Shown piece after piece: positions 54,001 through 61,241 of a DNA stretch of 64,000 nucleotides. A program made the translations under genes and the position numbers. Origin of the DNA: Hyphomicrobiaceae bacterium. Lineage in GTDB: Bacteria; Pseudomonadota; Alphaproteobacteria; Rhizobiales; Hyphomicrobiaceae. How positions within the stretch are numbered: the stretch's first letter is position 1; each line of letters begins with the position of its first letter. Below the pieces are notes generated by a model that had not been told where the DNA came from, did no database searches, and saw only the letters and a program-made list of their open reading frames with translations. Location: assembly GCA_030655135.1 (NCBI GenBank), contig JAURWC010000022.1:124001-188000 (forward strand). Reading direction: 5' to 3'.

Positions 54001-54344
54001 TGCCACTGGTGTCGACTGGCACGCAGGGCGAGGCTGTCGCTGGAATTCGCTTCCGGGCGTGGCAGCCGCCGTCGGCGCTGCATCCAAACATTCCAGTGCA
54101 CGTGCCCTTGGTCATCGACATCTTCGATACGTGGCTAGGCCGCGCGGTGGCGGGGTGCCGGTATCACGTCTCGCATCCGGGCGGACGCTCGTTCGAGACG
54201 TTCCCCATCAACGCGTATGAGGCTGAGGGGCGGAGGCTCGCCCGCTTCGAGACGCTGGGGCATACGCCTGGCACGTCCGACCCTGGGCGGCCGGTCATCA
54301 ACGCGGATTACCCGCATACGCTCGATATGCGGCGGGCGTTCTAG
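51036..54344 (+). CDS. transglutaminase-like protein fused to putative amidoligase (DUF2126)
   Basis: A 1102-residue two-part protein. The N-terminal ~300 residues are a bacterial transglutaminase-like domain with the catalytic triad C181 (RSGSCRDSAW), H232 (DLHAWAEVY) and D248 (GLDATSG). The rest is DUF2126, classed as a putative amidoligase related to glutamine-synthetase-like ligases. It carries DGKHTGTGGGNHIVLGG at about 706-722. The ATG at 51036 has a GGAAAGGA site ahead. It starts the four-gene cluster with the ATP-grasp/alpha-E fusion and two more transglutaminases. Together they are predicted to build or cut peptide bonds on an unknown substrate. Confidence 0.93.
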   Translation: MALHVALTHATSYSYDKQIGMGPQVIRLRPAPHCRTPIISYSVTIEPKAHFLNWQQDPFGNFLGRIVMPEPTDRFSVTVDLVADMAVINPFDFFVEESAETWPFQYDALLMEELGPYLKPDPVDPLLAQYLSKVDRTAGRRTVDFLIGLNTMLQGDISYLIRMEPGVQTPQVTLQNRSGSCRDSAWLLVQILRNLGMAARFVSGYLIQLKPDVKPLNENAAAGASQDFTDLHAWAEVYVPGAGWIGLDATSGLLAGEGHIPLAATPHPQSAAPISGGHEPAEVTFDFKMGVTRILETPRVTKPYSEEMWQAIAGGGRVVDERLTAGDVRLSMGGEPTFVAADDMEAEEWNIAAVGPTKRKFAEDLVRRMQQRLAPGGLLHYGQGKWYPGEPLPRWAFAVYWRTDGKPLWRDAALIAREDAPSKATIENAEAFVTGLSERLGLARDSGIEAYEDASLLLLTEQKQPLGDVAEDDGDAETQAERARLARALDRGLNDVAAYVLPLKVSSVKNRKSKWVTERWQLRRDKLVLVPGDSPAGFRLPLASLPPVAAEDFPHVQPLDPMATVPPLPDPEELAEGDVAVAVKSPVAAKAAPSDEPIEAVRTALVIEPRNGTLCIFMPPLESVDDYAALLTCLEDTARAINVPVHIEGYGPPYDPRFQVLKVTPDPGVIEVNVQPAQSWDEIVANTTALYDDAHAAGLAAEKFMLDGKHTGTGGGNHIVLGGMSPSESPFLRRPDLLASIIAYWQNHPSLSYMFAGLFIGPTSQAPRCDEARFESIYELEIALSQIPDPKDGTVAPWLVDRLFRNLLIDVTGNTHRAEICIDKLYSPDGPTGRLGLVEFRSFEMPPHARMSLAQQLLVRALIAMFWEKPYKQKLIRWGTALHDQFMLPHYLWADLESIVADITAAGLPADVEWFRPHLEFRFPRCGAIEYANTQLELRQALEPWHVMGEESSTGGTARYVDSSLERVQVKVTGLYGDRLTVTCNGRAVPLVSTGTQGEAVAGIRFRAWQPPSALHPNIPVHVPLVIDIFDTWLGRAVAGCRYHVSHPGGRSFETFPINAYEAEGRRLARFETLGHTPGTSDPGRPVINADYPHTLDMRRAF

Positions 54345-54549
54345 GGCCGTGCCGCGTTTGCGCACGCACTCTTGGTAAATGCTGCGCAACTTGGCAATCA
54401 TCGGTTAGTGGTGGCGGATTAGCCGCTTGCAGACGACCTGCAGCGACGCGATAGTGGCTTGACACTGCCGCGGCTGATTCGCGTGGCAGTCCCAGTGCTT
54501 GGGGGCGAGCGCTGGCACGAACGGGAACTGGGGGGCGAAAGCCAGCGGA

Positions 54550-57114
54550 ATGACGACTGCTGCGATGTCCAGCATGGTTTCTGGGCCCGATCTGCTCAAC
54601 GCATATCGGCTGTCGCAGACCGGCGGCTACGATGAGCTGTTGGACGGCGACGGCGCGCCCCGCCGACACTGGCTGCCCTTCCTCAAGGAACTGAATGCAC
54701 TGCCGGAAGCCGACCGGGCCGCGCGCGCCCTGCGGCTGGACCGGCGCGTGCGCGAGACCGGCATCGCCTATGACGTCTTCGCCGACCCGACGCTGGGCTC
54801 GCAGCAGTGGCAGCTCGACCTGGTGCCGATCGTTTTCTCGTCGGCCGAGTGGCGCTGGCTGGAAGCGGCGCTGATCCAGCGTGCAGAGCTGTTCGACGCA
54901 GTCTTGAACGACCTTTACGGCGACCAGCACCTGCTGCGTGACGGGCACTTGCCGCCGGAACTGGTGTTTTCCGACAGTGCATATCTACGGGCCTGCCAGG
55001 GCGTGCTGCCGCATTCGGGTGGTTTGCGCTTCTACGCTGCCGACTTGGCGCGCGGAGCGGACGGGCAATGGCGCATCATCGACAGCCATGCCGAGACATT
55101 GGCAGGCGCCGGGTTCGCGCTGGCCAACCGCATGGTGCACACGCATGTGGCGGGCGACCTGTTCAATGCCAGCAACGCGGTGCGGCTGGCGCCCTATTTC
55201 CAGGACGTGCAGGCGGCCCTGACGCAGCATAGCGGACGCGACAACGCGCGCATCGCGCTGCTGACGCCGGGCGCGCACCACGAAGATTATTTCTCGCACG
55301 CCTACATCGCGCGCTATCTCGGCTATCTGCTGGTGGAAGGCGCCGATCTGCGGACGCGCGGCGGACAGGTGTTTCTCAAGACGCTCGAGGGACTGAAAGA
55401 GATCGACCTGATCGTGCGCTGTGTCGATGGGCGGGCGAGCGATCCGCTGGAGCTCGATCCGTCGGGCTATGACGGGCCCTCCGGCCTGGTGCGCACGTGC
55501 CGCAGATCTCCGGGCCTCGTCGTCAATGCCATCGGGTCGGCGCTGGTGCAAAACCGCGCGCTCGGCCCCTATCTGCCGAAGCTAGCCAAGCATCTGCTCG
55601 GCGAAGACCTCGCGTTGCACGATGCGCCGCGCTGGTGGCTCGGCTGTGAAAAGTCGCGCCGCCATGTCGCCGAACGCTTCGACCAGTTGGTGATCCGCAA
55701 GGCACAGGAAGGCACCGGGCGCCCGGGACAGGCGGCGTTAGGGCAAGACACGCGGTCGATGTCGGACGCGGAGCGTGATCTGCTCAAGCGCGAGATTGCC
55801 TTGCACGGCGCGCGGCTCGTCGCCGAAGAGAAGATCGGGTTCAGCAAGGCGCCGGTTTATGCCAATGGCAGCCTTGCACCGCAGCCGTTCGCCGTGCGGA
55901 TGTTCGTAGCGCGCACGCAGGCCGGTTATGTCGCCATGCCGGGCGGGCTTGCCATGACGATCGATCCCGATCGCGCAGTGGCGCTGTCGGCGCCGGACGG
56001 GCACACGCGCGACGTGTGGGTGCTGTCGGATGCGGAGCAGGCACATCACGTGAGCCTGTGGCGACCGGCGCTGGAGACGGCGCGGGTGCAGCGCGCGCAA
56101 CGCGTGATCCAGAGCCGCGTCGCCGACGATCTGTTCTGGCTCGGCCGCTACACCGAGCGGGCCGACTGGACGATGCGCGTGTTGCGCAGCGCCTTGCGGC
56201 GCGTGGCTGAAGACAGCGGACCGGAGGCAGGCACAGTCGCGGCGCGCAAATGCCTGCAGGTGCTGCTGACGGACGACGACTCTACGGCCGCAGACAGAGC
56301 ACGCATTGCGGGCCTCGATTATGACGGGCTCTGCGCCAAGCTCGTTCGCGGTGGCGGCGCAACGCGCACGCTGGAGCGGACGATGCAGCGGCTCTACAAG
56401 GTCGCGCACCTGGCGCGCGATCGCCTTTCGCTCGAGGCGTTCCAGACGTTGAGCCGGTTCCGCCCCGGCGACACGTGGGCGGCGTCGCTCGCTTCAGCGC
56501 GGCCGGGCGGTGTGCTTGACCTGCTCGACGAAGGGCTGGCGTCGATCTCGGCGTTCAATGGCCTGATGCACGAGAACATGACGCGCAACTTCGGCTGGTC
56601 CATCCTCGACATGGGACGGCGGCTGGAACGCGCCTACAATCTCAGCGAAGCGATGATGGCGCTGTTCATTCCGGCGCCGGATGCGGAGGAAGAGCAAAAC
56701 AGCCTCATGCTGCTGCTGGAACTAGCCGACAGCTTCATCACGTATCGTTCGCGCTATCGCCTTGATCCAATGCTGCCGCTGGTGCTGGACCTGCTGTTGC
56801 TGGATGATACGAACCCGCGCAGCCTTTGCTACCAGCTGGCTGCCTTCTCGCGGCAACTGGAAACGTTGCCGGAAGGCAAGCAGGGCGTGAGCCTCACGGA
56901 AGACCGGCGCGTGATCCTGGCGCTGCTGACATCAATACGGCTGGCCGACATCGAGCGCATCGCCAGCGAGCCGAGCCGCGCAACGCTGCAGAAGTTGCTG
57001 GGTGAGCAATTGCTGCTTTTGCCCGAGCTGTCCGACGCCGTAGCGCGCCACTATTTCAATCTCACCGACGACGCGCTGCATCGCGCACATCTGCGCAGCG
57101 AGTCCGCCTCATGA
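54550..57114 (+). CDS. circularly permuted ATP-grasp - alpha-E fusion protein
   Basis: An 854-residue protein combining two units often encoded separately. About 1-490 is a circularly permuted type 2 ATP-grasp (YDVFADPTLGSQQWQLDLVP, LTPGAHHEDYFSHAYIARYLGY, RIIDSHAETLAGAGFAL). About 535-854 is the all-helical alpha-E domain (DDLFWLGRYTERADWTMRVLR, ISAFNGLMHENMTRNFGWSILDMGRRLERAYNL). ATP-grasp proteins make amide bonds by acyl phosphate chemistry. Starts at 54550, 54565 or 54574 are all possible; 54550 is an arbitrary choice among them. Its stop overlaps the next gene's ATG by four bases. Confidence 0.9.
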   Translation: MTTAAMSSMVSGPDLLNAYRLSQTGGYDELLDGDGAPRRHWLPFLKELNALPEADRAARALRLDRRVRETGIAYDVFADPTLGSQQWQLDLVPIVFSSAEWRWLEAALIQRAELFDAVLNDLYGDQHLLRDGHLPPELVFSDSAYLRACQGVLPHSGGLRFYAADLARGADGQWRIIDSHAETLAGAGFALANRMVHTHVAGDLFNASNAVRLAPYFQDVQAALTQHSGRDNARIALLTPGAHHEDYFSHAYIARYLGYLLVEGADLRTRGGQVFLKTLEGLKEIDLIVRCVDGRASDPLELDPSGYDGPSGLVRTCRRSPGLVVNAIGSALVQNRALGPYLPKLAKHLLGEDLALHDAPRWWLGCEKSRRHVAERFDQLVIRKAQEGTGRPGQAALGQDTRSMSDAERDLLKREIALHGARLVAEEKIGFSKAPVYANGSLAPQPFAVRMFVARTQAGYVAMPGGLAMTIDPDRAVALSAPDGHTRDVWVLSDAEQAHHVSLWRPALETARVQRAQRVIQSRVADDLFWLGRYTERADWTMRVLRSALRRVAEDSGPEAGTVAARKCLQVLLTDDDSTAADRARIAGLDYDGLCAKLVRGGGATRTLERTMQRLYKVAHLARDRLSLEAFQTLSRFRPGDTWAASLASARPGGVLDLLDEGLASISAFNGLMHENMTRNFGWSILDMGRRLERAYNLSEAMMALFIPAPDAEEEQNSLMLLLELADSFITYRSRYRLDPMLPLVLDLLLLDDTNPRSLCYQLAAFSRQLETLPEGKQGVSLTEDRRVILALLTSIRLADIERIASEPSRATLQKLLGEQLLLLPELSDAVARHYFNLTDDALHRAHLRSESAS

Positions 57115-57983
57115 TGCTCGATGTCAGCCACCGCACGTACTACCAGTACAGCTCGCCGGTCGTGCAGTCGCAGCACCTCATCCATCTGACACCGCGGTCT
57201 ACGGAGCGGCAGGCGATACGCCATCACAGCCTGATCATAGAGCCGGCGCCCGCGACGCGGTTCGACAGCGTGGATGCCTTCGGCAATCACATGGCGATCC
57301 TCGACATCGAGTTGCCGCACAAAGAGTTCGTGCTGCACGCCCGCACCACGGTGGAGACGATTGCGCCACCCGCGTTCGACTTTGCGAAGACGACGCCGTG
57401 GGACAAGTTGGATGGCGTTCTAGCCCCGGCCGGCAAACCCATTCCGCTCGACGTGGTGCAGTATCGCTGCGTGTCACGCCTGACGACGGCGTCGCTGGGC
57501 ATCGCGGAGTACGCCGCGCAATCTTTCACGCGCGGCCGGCCGGTGCTGCAGGGCGCGATGGACCTGACGCTGCGCATCTATGACGAGTTTACGTTCGATT
57601 CCACCGCCACCGATGTTTCGACGCCCATTCATGAGGTGTTTCGTCACCGCCGGGGCGTGTGCCAGGATTTTGCGCATTTCGCGCTCGCCTGCTGCCGCGC
57701 AATGCGCGTGCCGGCCCGCTACGTCAGCGGCTACATTCTGACACGGCCGCCGCCAGGCCAGCCGAGGTTGCAAGGTGCGGATGCCTCGCACGCCTGGATT
57801 TCGGTGTGGTCGCCGCAAACGGGGTGGATCGATCTCGATCCGACCAACGGCATCGCCGTCAGCGACGAGCACGTGATGGTGGCATGCGGTCGCGACTACG
57901 AGGACGTCAGCCCGATCAGCGGCCTTCTGCTGGGCGGCGGCGATCACGACGTCAACGTCGGCGTCGACGTTGTGCCCGTCTAG
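57111..57983 (+). CDS. transglutaminase-like cysteine protease/peptidase
   Basis: A 290-residue protein with an N-terminal transglutaminase-N beta domain (YYQYSSPVVQSQHLIHLTPR) and the papain-like core with Cys in RRGVCQDFAH, His in ASHAWISVWSP and Asp in IDLDPTNGI. The overlap with the alpha-E stop (ATGA) shows coupled translation. It is the standard partner of ATP-grasp/alpha-E proteins and would hydrolyse or transfer the bonds these enzymes form. Confidence 0.92.
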   Translation: MMLDVSHRTYYQYSSPVVQSQHLIHLTPRSTERQAIRHHSLIIEPAPATRFDSVDAFGNHMAILDIELPHKEFVLHARTTVETIAPPAFDFAKTTPWDKLDGVLAPAGKPIPLDVVQYRCVSRLTTASLGIAEYAAQSFTRGRPVLQGAMDLTLRIYDEFTFDSTATDVSTPIHEVFRHRRGVCQDFAHFALACCRAMRVPARYVSGYILTRPPPGQPRLQGADASHAWISVWSPQTGWIDLDPTNGIAVSDEHVMVACGRDYEDVSPISGLLLGGGDHDVNVGVDVVPV

Positions 57984-58111
57984 ACCTTTTCCGGTCGCTT
58001 CGCGTGCATGGCTCGCGGATCTCCCAACACAAAACGTGAATAGCGGTCAGACGACGGAACCGGCTAAGCTCTTGCAAGTTTTCGTAAGCAGAGCTTTGCT
58101 TGGAGACTAAA

Positions 58112-58966
58112 ATGCGCATTCGCGTCGGCTACAATATCTGCCTGAATATTGGGCAGGCTGCTGCCTTGCATACCTTGATGGACCTTGAAGCAGCGCGCCG
58201 CAAAGACGTTCTCACAGAAACGCCCTTCGCCGTTACTCCACATTTGCCGGTAGAGATCTTCACCGATACGTTTGGCAACACATGCCGGCGCATGTTCGTG
58301 CCGGTCGGTCCGGTGCAGCTCACGTATGCCGCCGACGTTTTTGACACCGGCGAGCACGAACAGGTGCCGGGCGATGCACCGGAGACGCCGGTACAAGAGC
58401 TGCCGTTGGATTGCCTGCCGTACCTCACCGGTAGCCGTTACTGCGAGACCGACAAGCTCAGCCAGTTCGCATGGGACCGGTTCGGGACCGTGCCTGCCGG
58501 CGGACGGCGCGTGCAGGCGGTGGTCGACTTTGTTCATGGGCATTTGAAGTTCGACTACCTTAAGGCACGCCCCACGCGGACGGCGTGGGAAGCGCTCGAG
58601 GAAGGCCACGCTGTTTGCCGCGACTTCACGCATCTGACGATTGCGCTGTGCCGTGCGCTCAATATTCCCGCGCGCTATTGCAACGGCTTCCTTGGCGACA
58701 TCGGCGTGCCGATCGATCCCAATCCGATGGACTTCTGTGCCTGGTGCGAGGTCTACATCAACGGCCGCTGGTACACGTTCGATGCCCGCCACAACGAGCC
58801 GCGCATCGGCCGCATCGTATTGGCGCGCGGGCGTGATGCCGCCGACGTCCCGATGATGACAACGTTCGGCCCGCACACGCTCGAAAAGTTCGAGGTGACG
58901 GCGCTGGAAGTGCCTGACGTTGCCGATGAGCTTGTGTCGCGCAAGCAGATGAGTGCGGCCGCCTAA
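58112..58966 (+). CDS. transglutaminase-like protein, second stand-alone copy
   Basis: A 284-residue relative with the nucleophile Cys in EGHAVCRDFTHLT. The position of the usual catalytic His reads FCAWCEVYINGRWYTFDARHN, so a Cys stands where HAW is expected; either this is a subfamily trait, with the His in ARHN taking over, or activity is altered. The start at 58112 has a GGAG site 8 bases ahead. It is 128 bases after the previous gene and may have its own promoter. Confidence 0.88.
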   Translation: MRIRVGYNICLNIGQAAALHTLMDLEAARRKDVLTETPFAVTPHLPVEIFTDTFGNTCRRMFVPVGPVQLTYAADVFDTGEHEQVPGDAPETPVQELPLDCLPYLTGSRYCETDKLSQFAWDRFGTVPAGGRRVQAVVDFVHGHLKFDYLKARPTRTAWEALEEGHAVCRDFTHLTIALCRALNIPARYCNGFLGDIGVPIDPNPMDFCAWCEVYINGRWYTFDARHNEPRIGRIVLARGRDAADVPMMTTFGPHTLEKFEVTALEVPDVADELVSRKQMSAAA

Positions 58967-59194
58967 CTGATACCGGCGTCAGCTAATCGCTAGGGTCTTC
59001 CGCATCGAACGGCGGGGGCTCTCTTTCCCGACAGCCAATCAAAATTCTCCGGCGTGTGTCCGCAATCACTCGGTGCACATCTTTTCCAAAGACGTGCAGC
59101 GTCAAGCCGTTGCAAACGGCGCAAAATGCTCCGAAGGCATACGCATAGAGGGCACACTGAGTAACAGTGTCGTTGCTGTGCGGGGAGGCCTGAC

Positions 59195-59590
59195 ATGAAA
59201 ATTGGGTCGATTGGCATGTTGACGGCGATAACGGCGATGGCACTGGGTGGTTGCGCAAGCTCAGGCAACACCAGCATTGCCGATGCGACCGGTTCAACCG
59301 TCGCGGCGCAAATCGTCAAAGGAAAAACGAGCCAGGCAGACGTGCGCCGCATGTACGGCGACCCACTGAAAACCTCGTTCACGAGTAACGGGAAGGAATC
59401 GTGGGAATACGAGTTTGCCCGCATGCAGTCGAAGCCGACGAACTTCATTCCCTACGTCAACCTCGTGCACAGCGGCGCGGAGGGCGAAAAGAAGTCGCTG
59501 GTATTCTTCTTCGACACGAACAAGATCGTGCAGGACTACACGATGAGCACGTCCAAGGTCGACGAGAGCCGGGGCCTCATCACCCAATAG
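59195..59590 (+). CDS. lipoprotein, SmpA/OmlA (BamE)-like fold
   Basis: A 131-residue lipoprotein with a lipobox (MALGGCAS, Cys at about residue 20) and a BamE-like alpha/beta domain: IVKGKTSQADVRRMYGDP, SWEYEFAR, SLVFFFDTNKIVQDYTMS. It would be anchored in a membrane facing the periplasm. A GGGGAGG site precedes the ATG. A strong terminator follows the stop, shared with convergent ccr. Confidence 0.88.
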   Translation: MKIGSIGMLTAITAMALGGCASSGNTSIADATGSTVAAQIVKGKTSQADVRRMYGDPLKTSFTSNGKESWEYEFARMQSKPTNFIPYVNLVHSGAEGEKKSLVFFFDTNKIVQDYTMSTSKVDESRGLITQ

Positions 59591-59615
59591 CGGAACGCAC
59601 GCGATCGGATAAGCA

Positions 59616-59643
59616 AAAGGCCAGACCTCGCGGTCTGGCCTTT
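59616..59643. terminator. bidirectional intrinsic terminator between lipoprotein gene and ccr
   Basis: A 12-bp perfect stem AAAGGCCAGACC / GGTCTGGCCTTT with a TCGC loop lies between two convergent genes. A on one side and T on the other let it work in both directions. Confidence 0.9.
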
Positions 59644-59666
59644 GTTCGTTTGAATCGACGTTGGCA

Positions 59667-60980
59667 TCAGGCCTTGCGTGAGCTGGCCTCGATGACGTCT
59701 TCGTACGTGCGCAGGCCAGTAGTCGGCGCGTTGACGAGAACCGCCATGTTGCCAGGCTTGTGCTCGTTGCGCATCATGCGCATGTGCGCCTTGGGAATCT
59801 GCGCCCACGAGAACACTTCGGACATGCATGGATCGATGCGGCGTTCGACGACCAGCTTGTTGGCCTGGGAGGCCTGGGCAAGGTTGGCGAAGTGCGAACC
59901 CTGCACGCGCTTCTGGTGCATCCAGAGGTAACGCGCGTCCATCGTCAAATTGTAGCCGGTGGTGCCGGCGCAGATGACGACCATGCCGCCGCGCTTCACC
60001 ACCTGCACCGAAACCGGGATCGTCGACTCGCCGGGGTGTTCGAACACGCAGTCGACGTTAACGCCCTTGCCAGTGATGTCCCAGATCGCCTTGCCGAAGC
60101 CGCGCATCTCTTTCAGCCAGGTATTGTATTCAGGCGAGCTCACCTTGGGCAGCTGACCCCAGCACTTGAAATTCTTGCGGTTGATGACGCCCTTGGCACC
60201 CAACTGCATGACGAAGTCACGCTTGTCGTCTTCGGACACGACGCCGATGGCGTTGGCACCGGACGTGGCGCACAGCTGCACGGCGAACGAGCCCAGGCCG
60301 CCCGAGGCGCCCCACACGAGAACGTTATGGCCGGGACGCAGCACGTGCGGGCGATGGCCGAACAGCATGCGGTAGGCGGTGGCGAGCGTCAGCGTGTAGC
60401 AGGCGCTCTCTTCCCAGGTGAGGTGCTTGGGACGTTCGAGCAGCTGGCGGTCCTGCACGCGGCAGAACTGCGCGAACGAGCCATCCGGCGTTTCATAACC
60501 CCAGATGCGCTGCGAGGTGGAGAACATCGGGTCGCCGCCGTTGCACTCCTCGTCGTCGCCATCGTCCTGGTTACAATGAATGACGACTTCGTCGCCGACC
60601 TTCCAGCGCTTCACCTTGGAGCCGACGGCCCAGACGATGCCCGAGGCATCGGAGCCTGCGATGTGGAAGGGATTCTTGTGCACGTCGTTGATCGGCGAGA
60701 TGGGTGTGCCAAGCGATGCCCAGACACCGTTGTAGTTGACGCCGGCGGCCATCACGAGGACGAGCACGTCGTGGCTGTCGAGTTCCCAGGTGGGAAGGAC
60801 TTCGACCTGCATCGCCTTGTCAGGCTCGCCATGGCGCTCAGCGCGAATGGCCCAGGCATACATGTTCTTGGGAACGTGCCCGAGCGGCGGAATTTCGCCG
60901 AGCTCGTACAGATCCTTCGTGGCCGTCACGATCGCGGGCTTTGCCACGTCGTCTTTTTTTGCAGCGCTTTGGCTCGACAT
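59667..60980 (-). CDS. ccr: crotonyl-CoA carboxylase/reductase
   Basis: Key enzyme of the ethylmalonyl-CoA pathway. It reductively carboxylates crotonyl-CoA with CO2 and NADPH to ethylmalonyl-CoA. The 437-residue MDR-family protein has HIAGSDASGIVWAVG, a CO2/CoA region with RIWGYETPDGSFAQF, the nucleotide-binding VWGASGGLGSFAVQL and the C-terminal FEHPGESTIPVSV. The start at 60980 has an AGGAGAG site upstream. It is divergent from ecm, its downstream partner in the pathway, across a 261-base region. Confidence 0.96.
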   Translation of the reverse strand: MSSQSAAKKDDVAKPAIVTATKDLYELGEIPPLGHVPKNMYAWAIRAERHGEPDKAMQVEVLPTWELDSHDVLVLVMAAGVNYNGVWASLGTPISPINDVHKNPFHIAGSDASGIVWAVGSKVKRWKVGDEVVIHCNQDDGDDEECNGGDPMFSTSQRIWGYETPDGSFAQFCRVQDRQLLERPKHLTWEESACYTLTLATAYRMLFGHRPHVLRPGHNVLVWGASGGLGSFAVQLCATSGANAIGVVSEDDKRDFVMQLGAKGVINRKNFKCWGQLPKVSSPEYNTWLKEMRGFGKAIWDITGKGVNVDCVFEHPGESTIPVSVQVVKRGGMVVICAGTTGYNLTMDARYLWMHQKRVQGSHFANLAQASQANKLVVERRIDPCMSEVFSWAQIPKAHMRMMRNEHKPGNMAVLVNAPTTGLRTYEDVIEASSRKA

Positions 60981-61144
60981 TCTCGTCTCTCCTAACGAGT
61001 ACTTTTTATCCCCCGGCCCCGGTCCCGCAGTGCAACACAACAGGTCCGTGACAGTTGCGGCCTATCAAGCACTTTTCTGCGCCGCAATAAAGGGGGTGAA
61101 AGATCGTGATTAAAGGACAACCTGAGCAATGTTAACACAGCTGA

Positions 61145-61186
61145 GTGCAATGGAACGGCTGCGGAATGTCGCGTTTTGCATTGCAC
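61145..61186. promoter_or_regulatory. inverted repeat in the ccr-ecm intergenic region
   Basis: GTGCAATG (61145-61152) and its exact complement CATTGCAC (61179-61186) are separated by 26 bases, 56 bases before the ecm ATG. Its position suggests an operator for a regulator of the C2/C4 pathway. No regulator binding has been shown here. Confidence 0.4.
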
Positions 61187-61241
61187 TTGCCTGCTAGTAG
61201 AGTATTTCGTGCGGGAGACATTTGAGCCGAGGGCGAAGACG

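Noticed and set aside
59760-60995. 411-codon plus-strand frame opposite ccr
   Set aside because: Antisense to a certain gene with no recognisable motif.
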